Assembly: GCF_024693525.1 (NCBI RefSeq)
Contig: NZ_JAILKR010000118.1
Location: 1 to 38,250 of the forward strand
Direction: 5' to 3'
DNA from: Selenomonas sp.
GTDB lineage: Bacteria > Bacillota_C > Negativicutes > Selenomonadales > Selenomonadaceae
Length of the DNA: 38,250 nt
The position numbers and the translations under genes are program-made. Below, piece by piece: positions 1 to 8,248 of this stretch. The notes beneath the pieces are model-generated. The model saw only the letters and a program-made list of their open reading frames with translations, was not told where the DNA came from and ran no database searches. The first letter of the stretch is position 1; the number at the start of each line of letters is the position of its first letter.

Positions 1-228
1 AAACGAAGCGTTTGATGTTTTCCGTGAAGAACGAAATTTTTATCCTCACTGTTCGTCGAAAAATTGCTACCGTTCAAGCGAAGCGCGTTTTGCAACTTTT
101 TCGATGCTTAATTAAAGATAAAAATTTCGTTTAGGAAAACATCTCCCGTGGAGTGTTGGCACTGTCCCTAGCGGCGGCGAAGAGCTGCTTCGAATGAGAT
201 TCTTGTAACCTACAAACTGTAATTTCCC
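1..228. repeat. Dispersed hairpin-rich repeat, left-end copy
   Basis: Positions 74-198 recur at 38126-38250 in inverted orientation with 3 mismatches in 125 nt, and weaker similarity runs on to about 228. Within this left copy, 14-67 is an imperfect inverted copy of 92-143: both arms carry GATGTTTTCC, ACGAAATTTTTATC and TCGAAAAA blocks in opposite orientation. The segment can therefore fold into a long hairpin, or represents two repeat units facing each other. No convincing ORF with a ribosome binding site lies in it. It is likely a genome-wide intergenic repeat; its function is unknown. Confidence 0.8.
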
Positions 229-231
229 GAC

Positions 232-269
232 AAAAAGAAAAAGTCCCTGCAGTACTACACCGCAGGGAT
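232..269 (-). terminator. Rho-independent terminator of putative small RNA
   Basis: On the minus strand a 7-bp stem (TCCCTGC with GCAGGGA) is followed by TTTTTCTTTTT. Confidence 0.65.
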
Positions 270-336
270 CAAGAGGGATTAATGTTCGTAACAATAATAT
301 CGGACATACGCCCATTATTATTGTTACTTTTTGTTG
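232..336 (-). ncRNA. Putative small RNA of about 105 nt
   Basis: An independent minus-strand transcription unit without a plausible gene. A consensus promoter lies just upstream (343-371). The predicted RNA starts near 336 and opens with a perfect 12-bp stem (316-327 with 288-299), capped by an inner GGGC/GUCC stem and a GUAU loop. A short CU-rich linker follows. It ends in a UCCCUGC/GCAGGGA hairpin followed by a U-rich tract (terminator at 232-269). An overlapping 67-codon frame lacks a ribosome binding site and runs through the terminator and repeat. The family is not recognised; it could also be a leader for something outside the window. Confidence 0.5.
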
Positions 337-342
337 GTTATT

Positions 343-371
343 ATTCTATATCACTCTCATCGCATTGTCAA
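343..371 (-). promoter_or_regulatory. Consensus sigma-A promoter of putative small RNA
   Basis: On the minus strand, -35 TTGACA (371-366), a 17-bp spacer, and -10 TAGAAT (348-343). It lies downstream of the tRNA terminator, so it drives a separate unit. Confidence 0.65.
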
Positions 372-396
372 CTTGAATTTTCGCATATTTTTCCAC

Positions 397-425
397 AAAA
401 AAATCCTTCCCGAAAGGGGAAGGAT
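397..425 (-). terminator. Terminator after tRNA-Leu
   Basis: A perfect 9-bp stem, ATCCTTCCC with GGGAAGGAT, and 5-nt loop, followed on the minus strand by a run of T residues, 16 nt past the tRNA 3' end. Confidence 0.85.
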
Positions 426-440
426 CTTATAGCTCTGTAG

Positions 441-525
441 TGGTGCGGATGACAGGGGTCGAACCTGCACGTCGTAAGACACTGGATCCTAAGTCCAGCG
501 CGTCTGCCAATTCCGCCACATCCGC
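441..525 (-). tRNA. tRNA-Leu, anticodon UAG
   Basis: The 85-nt cloverleaf has a 7-bp acceptor stem GCGGATG/CATCCGC, D-arm GGCGGAATTGGCAGACGC, anticodon stem CTGGA/TCCAG with loop CTTAGGA (anticodon TAG, reads CUA and other CUN codons), a long class II variable arm, a T-arm with GGTTCGACCC, and an encoded CCA end at 441-443. It stands alone between its own promoter and terminator. Confidence 0.97.
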
Positions 526-554
526 ATAATACAAGGTTCCACAAAACAATAAAT

Positions 555-583
555 ATTTTATCACAAGAAACAGGCTGCGTCAA
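555..583 (-). promoter_or_regulatory. Promoter of tRNA-Leu
   Basis: Minus strand -35 TTGACG (583-578), 17-bp spacer, -10 TAAAAT (560-555), placing the start about 20 nt before the mature tRNA. Confidence 0.7.
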
Positions 584-644
584 ATTTTCCTTGTTGTTGC
601 CCCTTGTACGCTTTCAACACATCGGTTGAATAATGCCGACGGCC

Positions 645-1805
645 TTATAGCCGAACCAGCAATCCCTCGAATAAGCCGACAAGCCAGGAACCAATGCTAG
701 CCCCCTTACTCACTTTGCCCGCTGCGATGTCCACACTGCCCACCGATTTGCCATCGTATTTGATGACCGCTTTGCCGATGATTTCCCCCTCTTTTACCGG
801 GGCCGACACCACCCGAGGAATATCATAGGACACCGAGTATTTTTCCGGGCTCTCGTTGTTAATCAGCGGATAATCGATATCGCTGACCAAATGCGCCGTA
901 GTCGAAGCCTTCTTGCCATTCTTAACCCATACATTCTGGGCAACACGGTCTTTGGATATTCCCTTGACCATCGTCACATGGCTAAAACCATAATCCAGAA
1001 TCTTTTCGGCATCGCGGAAGCGGTCATCGGGAGTCGGGGTCTTCATGAGCACCACGATAAGTTCCACTCCATTTCGCTTGGCCGATGCCGCTAGACAACC
1101 ACCTGCGGCACTGGTCCAGCCCGTTTTGATTCCCGTCATGCCCTTGTAATTGCCCAATAGTTTGTTGGTGTTCTCCACCTGCAACTGTTTAGTCGCCGGA
1201 AAGGCCCACTGGATTCGGCGATTTTTGGTGCCGACAATCTCACGAAATTTCGGATTTTCCATGGCATATTTGGCTAATTTTGCCATGTCACGAACGGTGG
1301 AGTGATGATTCGGATTGGGCAGCCCATTGGGATTTTCAAAATGGGTATGTTCCATTCCCAATTCCTTGGCCTTGGCATTCATGCGATTGGCAAAGGCCGG
1401 AACACTACCATCAACCTGCTCGGCAACGGCCACTGCCGCACCGTTATCCGAGACCATCAACATGCCGGTGATAAGTTCTTCAGCCGTCATTCGCTCGCCA
1501 GCGTGAATATCCAAAAAACAATCCTCGGTTCCCGATGCCTGAGGCGAAATAAAGACTTCCGTCCGCGGGCCGATATTCTCAAGCCCCAGAATGCCGGTCA
1601 TCATCTTAGTAGTGCTGGCTGGATAATGTTCTTCATCGGCATTTTTCTCCCAGATTACCCGCCCCGTAGAGGCCTCTATCAAAATTGCCGCCTGGGCCGT
1701 AACCTTAGGCCCCTCATCACAGCCCTGGGCCCAAGCCATCGGCAGTTGTATGGTTAGCAGACACAGAATGACTATGCCTGTTATAACTTTTCGAAACGCT
1801 TTCAC
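645..1805 (-). CDS. dacF: D-alanyl-D-alanine carboxypeptidase (PBP5/DacF family, S11)
   Basis: Removes the terminal D-Ala from peptidoglycan pentapeptides outside the cytoplasmic membrane and so limits cross-linking. The 386-aa product has a signal peptide (about 1-26, cleavage near AWA-Q), the three serine peptidase motifs S64-T-T-K67, S119-D-N121 and K227-T-G229, a C-terminal beta-sandwich domain, and a terminal hydrophobic/amphipathic stretch (GSWLVGLFEGLLVRL) that anchors it to the membrane. The start is a GTG, with GGGGGAGG 11 nt upstream. It is the last gene of the ctsR-clpC-radA cluster but probably also has its own promoter near 1868. The symbol dacF rather than dacA is by family resemblance. 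Confidence 0.95.
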   Translation of the reverse strand: MKAFRKVITGIVILCLLTIQLPMAWAQGCDEGPKVTAQAAILIEASTGRVIWEKNADEEHYPASTTKMMTGILGLENIGPRTEVFISPQASGTEDCFLDIHAGERMTAEELITGMLMVSDNGAAVAVAEQVDGSVPAFANRMNAKAKELGMEHTHFENPNGLPNPNHHSTVRDMAKLAKYAMENPKFREIVGTKNRRIQWAFPATKQLQVENTNKLLGNYKGMTGIKTGWTSAAGGCLAASAKRNGVELIVVLMKTPTPDDRFRDAEKILDYGFSHVTMVKGISKDRVAQNVWVKNGKKASTTAHLVSDIDYPLINNESPEKYSVSYDIPRVVSAPVKEGEIIGKAVIKYDGKSVGSVDIAAGKVSKGASIGSWLVGLFEGLLVRL

Positions 1806-1834
1806 TTCTCGCTAATCCTCCCCCAAAATAGTAA

Positions 1835-1873
1835 AGAGCCTCACTCATTTAAGAGGAAGGCTCTAATATTATA
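1835..1873 (-). promoter_or_regulatory. radA terminator-like hairpin with overlapping dacF -10
   Basis: Hairpin AGAGCCT/AGGCTCT (1835-1864) is followed on the minus strand by TTTACTATTTT. A TATAAT box (1873-1868) sits just before it, so a dacF transcript would start inside the hairpin. The -35 is poor. It could act as a partial terminator for radA plus a dacF promoter. Confidence 0.45.
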
Positions 1874-1905
1874 ACACGTTATGAACCGTTCTGCACAGGG
1901 AATCC

Positions 1906-3285
1906 TCAATCTTTTGGCATGGCTAAGCGCAAGGCATCACCAATGGTCTCAGCACCGTAGAGTTTGATTCCCGTAATTTCTTTGGCCAGCTGACGGTAAT
2001 TCTTCATGGGCAGGATTACATGCTCAAAGCCCAGTCGTTTGGCTTCATTGATGCGGATATCAGCCTGGCCCACCGCCCGAACTTCCCCGGAAAGGCCTAC
2101 TTCACCAAACACGATGGTCTTCGGACGAATCAGCCGATTGGCAAAACTTGAAGCCATGGCCACACAGATGCCAAGATCAGCCGCCGGTTCATCAATGCGA
2201 ATGCCGCCAGCGACTTTGACGTAAACATCACAGGCTCCGATTTGCAGATGAACCCGCTTTTCCAAAACCGCCAGCAGCAGCTGGATTCTTTTGATATCCA
2301 CGGAATCTGCCGTCCGCCGTGGCGGAACGTAAGGAGTAGGCGCCACCAGTGCCTGCAGCTCTACCAGCAGAGGCCGGGTTCCCTCCACTGTAGGAATGAT
2401 GACCGTACCGCTGTCACACTCACGCTCCGATAAAAACATCTTCGACGCATCGGGAACATCCACCAGTCCCACATCCCGCATCTCAAACAGCCCCAGTTCA
2501 TTGGTACTGCCAAAGCGGTTCTTCACGGCCCGCAGTACCCGGTACTCGGCATTGCGCTCACCTTCAAAGTAAAGGACAGTATCCACAATGTGTTCCAGTA
2601 CCCGGGGGCCTGCCAGATTTCCATCCTTCGTCACATGACCGATGACAAAGGCGGCAATGCCATTAGTCTTGGCAATGCGCAAAAGTTCCACCGAACATTC
2701 CCGCACCTGGGAAACACTTCCCGGGGCACTCTGTACCTCCGGTTTAAAAATCGTCTGAATTGAGTCAATGACCAGCAGGTCTGGCTTGGTATTGGACACA
2801 TGGGCCTCGATGGTTTCCAGATTTGTCTCACTGACCACCAGCAGACTGTCGGCAATTGCCCCTAGCCGATCCGCCCGCATGCGTACCTGACGGGTGCTTT
2901 CTTCCCCCGTCACATACAGCACCCGGCGCCCTGAGCGCGCCACATCGGCACACACTTTAAGGGTCAGGCTGGATTTACCCACCCCTGGGTCGCCGACAAT
3001 CAGCACCATGGAACCGGGGATGACGCCGCCTCCCAGCACCCGGTCAAGCTCGCCTGACCCCGTCAGGAACCGGGGCAAATCCTCCAGCTCCACTTCCCCT
3101 ATGGGTTGTGGCTTCACCGCATCCGAAAGGCCCAGGCGAAGCCCACCGCTGCCCTTAGGTTCCGGTGCCACTACTTCTTCCACCATAGTATTCCAGGCAC
3201 CGCACCCCGGGCATCGCCCCAGCCATTTTGGTGCATCATACCCACAGTCCTGGCAGACGTATACAGTTTTCTTTTTCTTAGGCAT
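1906..3285 (-). CDS. radA: DNA repair protein RadA/Sms
   Basis: A cytoplasmic RecA-like ATPase that promotes branch migration and processing of recombination intermediates. The 459-aa sequence shows the N-terminal C4 zinc finger (C11, C14, C25, C28), Walker A GDPGVGKS (98-105), Walker B LLVID (170-174), the family-specific KNRFG motif (255-259) and the C-terminal Lon-like domain. Length and order are normal. The start is set by GGAG about 9 nt upstream of ATG. It follows a 46-codon ORF by 18 nt and is in the clp operon, the usual position in Firmicutes. Confidence 0.97.
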   Translation of the reverse strand: MPKKKKTVYVCQDCGYDAPKWLGRCPGCGAWNTMVEEVVAPEPKGSGGLRLGLSDAVKPQPIGEVELEDLPRFLTGSGELDRVLGGGVIPGSMVLIVGDPGVGKSSLTLKVCADVARSGRRVLYVTGEESTRQVRMRADRLGAIADSLLVVSETNLETIEAHVSNTKPDLLVIDSIQTIFKPEVQSAPGSVSQVRECSVELLRIAKTNGIAAFVIGHVTKDGNLAGPRVLEHIVDTVLYFEGERNAEYRVLRAVKNRFGSTNELGLFEMRDVGLVDVPDASKMFLSERECDSGTVIIPTVEGTRPLLVELQALVAPTPYVPPRRTADSVDIKRIQLLLAVLEKRVHLQIGACDVYVKVAGGIRIDEPAADLGICVAMASSFANRLIRPKTIVFGEVGLSGEVRAVGQADIRINEAKRLGFEHVILPMKNYRQLAKEITGIKLYGAETIGDALRLAMPKD

Positions 3286-3303
3286 AAAGTTTCTCCAATC
3301 CCA

Positions 3304-3444
3304 TCAATGGGAAAAATTCTTCAGCAGTCGTTTTAGCAGCCGAATGGTCCATCGCCCCAACCAGACGATGGACCACAGGAGATTGGCTGCAAAATCGAGG
3401 ATTTTCCCGGTAAGGCTGGCCGGTGCCAGTTTATTTCTTGGCAT
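3304..3444 (-). CDS. Small membrane/amphipathic protein, 46 aa, unknown function
   Basis: A short gene in the clpC-radA junction. It starts at an ATG that overlaps the last 14 nt of clpC in another frame, with a strong AGGAGG 10 nt upstream inside clpC, and ends 18 nt before radA. The product begins [10 protein letters not shown], has a hydrophobic stretch (ILDFAANLLWSIVWLG, about 15-30) and then a very basic tail (RWTIRLLKRLLKN). This looks like one membrane-associated or amphipathic helix with a positive cytoplasmic end. I recognise no family. Its co-translation with clpC suggests a role tied to the stress protease or to RadA, but that is inference. Confidence 0.65.
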   Translation of the reverse strand: MPRNKLAPASLTGKILDFAANLLWSIVWLGRWTIRLLKRLLKNFSH

Positions 3445-5944
3445 CCACTGTCACCCTCCTGACTGCTTTCTTCTTCACTTCTTTCTTGGTGAAATCCAAC
3501 ATATCGCCATTCTTGCGGATGCAGATGGTATCCCCAGCCTTAAACCGATGCCGTAACAACCGCTCGGCTATTTCATCTTCGATATGCTTCTGCAGGGCAC
3601 GCTTCAACGGGCGAGCACCGTATTTAAAGTCGGTTCCCGCTTCCACCAGTTTATTCTTGGCGGAAGGACTGATTTCCATCTTGATATCCTTTTCCAGCAA
3701 GCGTTTCTTTACATCCTTGAGCAGGATATCCACAATTTTCACCAATTCTTTCCGTCCCAGGGGATGGAAGACCAGCATCTCATCAATGCGGTTTAAAAAT
3801 TCCGGTTTAAAGATGCGCTTGACCTCGCTAAGCATCCGCTTGCGACCGTTTTCTTCCGTCTGCTGGGCTTCTTCTTTATCCCCACTGACGGAAAAGCCCA
3901 TAGCCTGATTCTGTTTTCGCAGGAAACTTGCACCAGCATTGGAGGTCATGATGATAACCGTATTGCGGAAGTCCACCGTGCGACCCTGACCATCCGTCAG
4001 GCGGCCGTCGTCGAGGACTTGCAACAGGATATTAAACACATCGGGGTTGGCCTTTTCAATCTCATCCAGCAGAATAATCGAATAAGGCTTGCGGCGCACA
4101 GCATCCGTCAGTTGGCCTCCCTCCTGATAGCCCACGTAGCCCGGAGGAGCCCCCACCATCCTCGATACACTGTACTTTTCCATGTACTCGGACATGTCGA
4201 AACGGATGACTGCATCTTCGCTGCCAAAAAGTGCCTCAGCCAACGCCCGGGCCAGTTCCGTCTTGCCCACACCCGTAGGCCCCAGAAACAAAAAGGAGCC
4301 AATGGGACGCTTTGGGTCCTTGAGGCCGGCTCTAGCCCGCCGAATTGCCTTGGCTACCGCTTGGACAGCAGCTTCCTGGCCGACGACCCGGCGGCTGAGG
4401 ATTTTCTCCATGTTGAGCAGCCGTTCCGATTCCTTTGCCGCAATCTGGCGGACGGGAACTCCCGTCCACTGGGCCACCACATCGGCGATATCATCAGCAG
4501 TCACTTTGATGCGGTTATGGTCTTTTTTCTCCCAATTGCGGCGCGCTTCATCCCAGGATTCCTTTACCGCCTGCATCTCGTCGCGCAGTTTGGCTGCCCG
4601 TTCGTAATCCTGAGCAGCAATGGCCGCTTCCTTTTCCGTATGGAGCTTATCCAGCTGCTCACGGATGGAATGAATCTGACTTGTGGGCGCAACTTTTCCC
4701 ATGCGCACCTTCGAAGCCGCTTCATCCATGAGGTCGATTGCCTTATCGGGCAGGAACCGGTCGGTGATATAGCGATGGGAAAGATATACCGCCGCCTCGA
4801 TGGCAGCCCCTTCGATTTTCGCCCGATGAAATTCTTCGTACTTGCTGCAAAGGCCCTGCAAAATACGCACGGCATCCTCGGGCGATGGCTCCTCCACCAT
4901 TACCGTCTGGAAACGCCGGGACAAGGCGGCATCCTTTTCCAGATACTTCTTGTATTCATCCAATGTCGTAGCGCCAATAATCTGAATCTCTCCCCGGGAA
5001 AGGGCCGGTTTTAAGATATTGGCGGCGTCCAGTGCCCCCTCGGCAGCACCGGCTCCCACCAGGGTATGCATTTCATCAATGAACAGGATGATATTGCCCA
5101 ACTGGTGAATCTCTTCGATGACGCCCTTTAACCGTTCCTCAAACTCGCCGCGGTATTTTGCCCCTGCCACCAGCGACGCCATGGATAGGGAAATGACTTT
5201 CTTATCCTGCAGCATATAAGGAACGGCCCCTTCTACAATGCGCTGGGCCAAGCCTTCTGCAATTGCCGTCTTGCCTACCCCCGGCTCTCCCAACAGAATC
5301 GGGTTATTTTTCGTTCGCCGGGAAAGAATCTGTATGACCCGCTGGATTTCCTTTTCCCGGCCAATAACCGGGTCCATCTTGGCATCTTCTGCCAGGCGAT
5401 TGAGGTCGCGGCCGTATTTTTTCAACAAAGGCGCGCCCCCTTCCCGGCGGATGCGGCCCCTGCCATTAGCTTTTTCCAGCTGCGGGCCATCGTCGGAAGG
5501 ATGAGGCATATCGATGCGCTCAAGCACTTCGTCCTGTAGGTTGTCCGGGTCGATGCCCAAACGGTTCAACACCTCAATGGCAGCCCCTTCCGTTTCCGAC
5601 AACAGGCTCAGCAGGATATGCTCCGTCCCGATATAGGTGTGCCCCAAGGTCTGCGACTCCTCCATCGCCCCCTCCATGACCCGTTTAGCCCGGGGGGTGT
5701 AGTATGGATTATCCGACGGATATTCGGCTTCCTGAGAATCCATATTGCTGACCATGGCCATGGCTTTTTCAAAGGTAAGCCCTAGAGAATACATGGCCTG
5801 GGCAGCCACGCCATTGCGCTCATGCAGCAGCCCTAACAGGATGTGCTCCGTACCAATGTAGTCCTGCTGCAAATCCTGGGCCACGTATTGGGCAAACTCC
5901 ACCGCCTTGATGGCACGATTGGTAAAGTGATTTCGATAATTCAT
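3431..5944 (-). CDS. clpC: ATP-dependent Clp protease ATPase ClpC
   Basis: An AAA+ unfoldase that feeds substrates, including McsB-phosphorylated proteins, to ClpP. The 837-aa protein has two Clp_N repeats (about 5-145), AAA+ module 1 with Walker A GEPGVGKT (219-226) and FIDE Walker B, a UVR-type middle segment (about 435-460) that marks ClpC rather than ClpB, AAA+ module 2 with GPTGVGKT (555-562), and a ClpP-docking MGF tripeptide (682-684). The start overlaps the mcsB stop (ATGA), showing translational coupling. Regulation is expected through CtsR at the head of the operon. Confidence 0.97.
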   Translation of the reverse strand: MNYRNHFTNRAIKAVEFAQYVAQDLQQDYIGTEHILLGLLHERNGVAAQAMYSLGLTFEKAMAMVSNMDSQEAEYPSDNPYYTPRAKRVMEGAMEESQTLGHTYIGTEHILLSLLSETEGAAIEVLNRLGIDPDNLQDEVLERIDMPHPSDDGPQLEKANGRGRIRREGGAPLLKKYGRDLNRLAEDAKMDPVIGREKEIQRVIQILSRRTKNNPILLGEPGVGKTAIAEGLAQRIVEGAVPYMLQDKKVISLSMASLVAGAKYRGEFEERLKGVIEEIHQLGNIILFIDEMHTLVGAGAAEGALDAANILKPALSRGEIQIIGATTLDEYKKYLEKDAALSRRFQTVMVEEPSPEDAVRILQGLCSKYEEFHRAKIEGAAIEAAVYLSHRYITDRFLPDKAIDLMDEAASKVRMGKVAPTSQIHSIREQLDKLHTEKEAAIAAQDYERAAKLRDEMQAVKESWDEARRNWEKKDHNRIKVTADDIADVVAQWTGVPVRQIAAKESERLLNMEKILSRRVVGQEAAVQAVAKAIRRARAGLKDPKRPIGSFLFLGPTGVGKTELARALAEALFGSEDAVIRFDMSEYMEKYSVSRMVGAPPGYVGYQEGGQLTDAVRRKPYSIILLDEIEKANPDVFNILLQVLDDGRLTDGQGRTVDFRNTVIIMTSNAGASFLRKQNQAMGFSVSGDKEEAQQTEENGRKRMLSEVKRIFKPEFLNRIDEMLVFHPLGRKELVKIVDILLKDVKKRLLEKDIKMEISPSAKNKLVEAGTDFKYGARPLKRALQKHIEDEIAERLLRHRFKAGDTICIRKNGDMLDFTKKEVKKKAVRRVTVDAKK

Positions 5945-7029
5945 GATTCATCCTCCGAGCTCACGCGATGCTCGCCAAGTATTTCTCTTACCTTGCGCGC
6001 TCTGAGCTGGTCGATTTCGATTTTGGACATATTCTCATTTTCCGCCAGATTCTGCAGAAAACTGCGATGGCAAGCCACGAGAATATCGGCATAACAATCA
6101 GCTTTCACCTCATGAATCAATTTCAAGTCAATTCCTAAGCGGACTTTGGATAAAAGTTCCATCGCCTCACGCTCGGAAAGCATGCGTGCATATGCCAAAG
6201 TACCATAAGCCCGCCAAACTTCATCCGCCAGCTGCTCTTTGCGATAAAGGGCTAAGGCTTTACGCGCCCGGCGTTCATGGGCCACGATTTCCGTTACGGC
6301 ACTTTTGAGATTGGCAATGAGTTCTTCCTCTGAGAACCCTAAGGTCAGCTGATTAGAAATCTGGAACAAGCTGCCCACTGGCTCCTTGTCATCCCCGTAC
6401 AAGGCGCGAACCGCCAACCCAAGCTGCGGGGAAATATTGATGATACTGCTGACATTGCGGGTAAATACCAGCCCAGGCAAATGCAACAATACCGACGCTC
6501 TAAGGCCTGTACCAAGATTGGTGGGGCAGGAGGTGAGATAGCCCATCTTCTCATCAAAGGCCATATCCAGCCGGGATTCTACCAGGTCATCGAGGGTAAA
6601 GGCCGTGCTCATGGGAAGGTCCAGATTCAGTCCCGGTGCCCAGCATTGAATGCGCAGATGGTCTTCCTCATTGACCATAATGCTGATGCAACGGTCATCG
6701 GACACATAGGTCGCGCGATACTGCGGGTTCTTAATGAGGTTTTCCGTAATCAGCTGCTTTTCCAGCAAAACCTCCCGCTGCAGGGGCGACAACCGTTCGA
6801 CATCCACCCGATCAAAGGGCATCCCCATGGACTTTTCCAGTTCCGGAAGCACTTCATCCGTAGCCACCAGCACCTGGGAAAGCTGATTCATATCCGCCCG
6901 ATTGGGGAAGGGAACCCCCTTGAGGTTGCGAGCCAGGCGTATGCGGCTTGCCACTACTACATCACCATCAGTACCGCCGCTTTTCAGCCAGGTCAGCTCC
7001 TTGCTGCGAAGCAAGTCATTGATTGCCAT
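5941..7029 (-). CDS. mcsB: Protein arginine kinase McsB
   Basis: Phosphorylates arginine residues on proteins, marking them for ClpC-ClpP and inactivating CtsR. The 362-aa product is related to phosphagen kinases: the catalytic loop carries SCPTNLGTG with Cys168, the NEEDH motif (120-124) is present, and the arginine-rich nucleotide-binding residues SRIRLARN (28-35) are intact. The C-terminal region (ERRARKAL onward) fits the phospho-arginine pocket of the family. It overlaps mcsA by 14 nt and clpC by 4 nt, so all three are likely translationally coupled. Confidence 0.96.
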   Translation of the reverse strand: MAINDLLRSKELTWLKSGGTDGDVVVASRIRLARNLKGVPFPNRADMNQLSQVLVATDEVLPELEKSMGMPFDRVDVERLSPLQREVLLEKQLITENLIKNPQYRATYVSDDRCISIMVNEEDHLRIQCWAPGLNLDLPMSTAFTLDDLVESRLDMAFDEKMGYLTSCPTNLGTGLRASVLLHLPGLVFTRNVSSIINISPQLGLAVRALYGDDKEPVGSLFQISNQLTLGFSEEELIANLKSAVTEIVAHERRARKALALYRKEQLADEVWRAYGTLAYARMLSEREAMELLSKVRLGIDLKLIHEVKADCYADILVACHRSFLQNLAENENMSKIEIDQLRARKVREILGEHRVSSEDES

Positions 7030-7567
7030 TCGCCACGCCTCCTTCCTGGGATTCTATCTTTTGCTCCAGGCTGCGAATCCTATCCCGATACTCGGCAGCC
7101 TTTTCGTATTCCTCCCGGGCTACGCTGTCCTGGAGTTTTTGCCGCAGCAGGCCAATTTCGTGCTTGATTTCCAAGGCACTGCCACTGCGATGGGGAATTT
7201 TGCCCCGATGTACGCTGGAGCCATGAATCCGCCGCAAGAGCGGCTCAATCTGCTGGCGAAAGGTATTATAGCACTCTGCACAGCCAATCTTCCCCGTCTG
7301 CTGGAAATCACGATAACTCATGCCGCAGCTCGGGCATACCAGCTGATTCTGATCCAAGGGCCGTTTCTCCCCGCGTTCAGCTGCATTGCTGAAGATTCCC
7401 TTGAGGAAATCGTCCATGGATACCCTTCGGCCCTGTTTGGCCGAAGGAACAAATTCTCCATAGGCAGCCGCACATTTTTCACATAAATTTTTTTCTATCC
7501 GTCCATCCGGCCCAATCTGGGTGATATGGACTACCGCTTCATTGCGTCCACAATCATCACACAACAT
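7016..7567 (-). CDS. mcsA: McsA, zinc-binding activator of McsB
   Basis: Partner and activator of the arginine kinase McsB. The 183-aa protein has two zinc-type cysteine clusters, C3/C6/C29/C32 and C78/C81/C96/C99, and a C-terminal UVR motif (about 135-170, KLQDSVAREEYEKAAEYRD), the usual McsA plan. It lies 54 nt after ctsR and overlaps mcsB. UVR motifs in McsA and ClpC mediate contacts in the family. Confidence 0.95.
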   Translation of the reverse strand: MLCDDCGRNEAVVHITQIGPDGRIEKNLCEKCAAAYGEFVPSAKQGRRVSMDDFLKGIFSNAAERGEKRPLDQNQLVCPSCGMSYRDFQQTGKIGCAECYNTFRQQIEPLLRRIHGSSVHRGKIPHRSGSALEIKHEIGLLRQKLQDSVAREEYEKAAEYRDRIRSLEQKIESQEGGVANGNQ

Positions 7568-7621
7568 CCGGAATCCCTCTTTTCTATGATAAAACTACTT
7601 CAAAAATCCTGTCATTTGGGT

Positions 7622-8074
7622 TCAGGAAAAATTCTCCAAGGTTAGGAACATGGATTTTAGCAAATGAACCCGTTCCTCAGCCGTAACATGATCCGATTGA
7701 TAGGCAAAAACCACCACCTGCATCATCAAAGCTGCTTCACGGTTCGTAATCATCTGATGCTGGAGCAGGTAATGAACCATGGACTGCACCATCGGCATCT
7801 CCGTATCCTTATCAATCTTATCCAGCATGTCCTGATAGACCATATTGCGCGTCGGCACCTGCACGATGCGGATAAATCCGCCCAATCCACGGCGGGATTC
7901 CACCACGAATCCCTTGTCCTGCGTGAACCGCGTGGAAAGCACATAACTAATCTGAGAGGGCGCACAGGAAATCTCATCGGCAATGTCCGTACGCCGAAGC
8001 TCTACTTTGCCGTCCTGTTGTGCTGCCAGCTGCCGCAGAATATACGCTTCAATCAAATCTGCGATATTGCTCAC
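7622..8074 (-). CDS. ctsR: Transcriptional repressor CtsR
   Basis: Class III heat-shock repressor of clp genes. The product has the N-terminal winged helix (RRTDIADEISCAPSQISYVL) followed by the glycine-rich beta-wing RRGLGGFIRI that reads DNA in CtsR; the C-terminal domain is where McsB acts. I chose the GTG at 8074 (MSNIADLIEAY, 150 aa) because AGAAGGTG lies 6 nt before it and this matches the start of known CtsR proteins; a GTG at 8083 would add three residues but overlaps the ribosome binding site. First gene of the operon, so autoregulated. Confidence 0.95.
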   Translation of the reverse strand: MSNIADLIEAYILRQLAAQQDGKVELRRTDIADEISCAPSQISYVLSTRFTQDKGFVVESRRGLGGFIRIVQVPTRNMVYQDMLDKIDKDTEMPMVQSMVHYLLQHQMITNREAALMMQVVVFAYQSDHVTAEERVHLLKSMFLTLENFS

Positions 8075-8094
8075 GATAATCACCTTCTATAAAA

Positions 8095-8123
8095 ATTGAC
8101 CATTTGACTTTTATTCTATTATA
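8095..8123 (-). promoter_or_regulatory. ctsR operon promoter -10 and CtsR-box-like heptads
   Basis: The -10 TATAAT (8123-8118) has a weak -35 (TGGCAA, 17-bp spacing). Immediately downstream are two heptads, AGTCAAA and GGTCAAT (8109-8095), matching the CtsR heptad A/GGTCAAA. They are separated by 1 nt rather than the usual 3. Confidence 0.6.
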
Positions 8124-8199
8124 ACGCCATTGTTCAAATTTTGCCATAGGCAAAATCTTCCCTTGCGCTTACCTCGACAGCCATGGCCCTTTCGAAACA

Positions 8200-8239
8200 A
8201 AAATCCCAAACATCGTTTTGCCGCGTTGTCTGGGATTTT
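8200..8239 (-). terminator. Terminator after the metal-binding lipoprotein gene
   Basis: AAATCCCA pairs with TGGGATTT around a long loop, followed on the minus strand by TTTTTGTTT. It is nearly symmetric and may work in both directions. Confidence 0.6.
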
Positions 8240-8248
8240 AAACGTATT

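Noticed and set aside
112..315. 67-codon minus-strand frame through the small RNA and repeat
   Set aside because: No ribosome binding site, reads through a good terminator and into a dispersed repeat.
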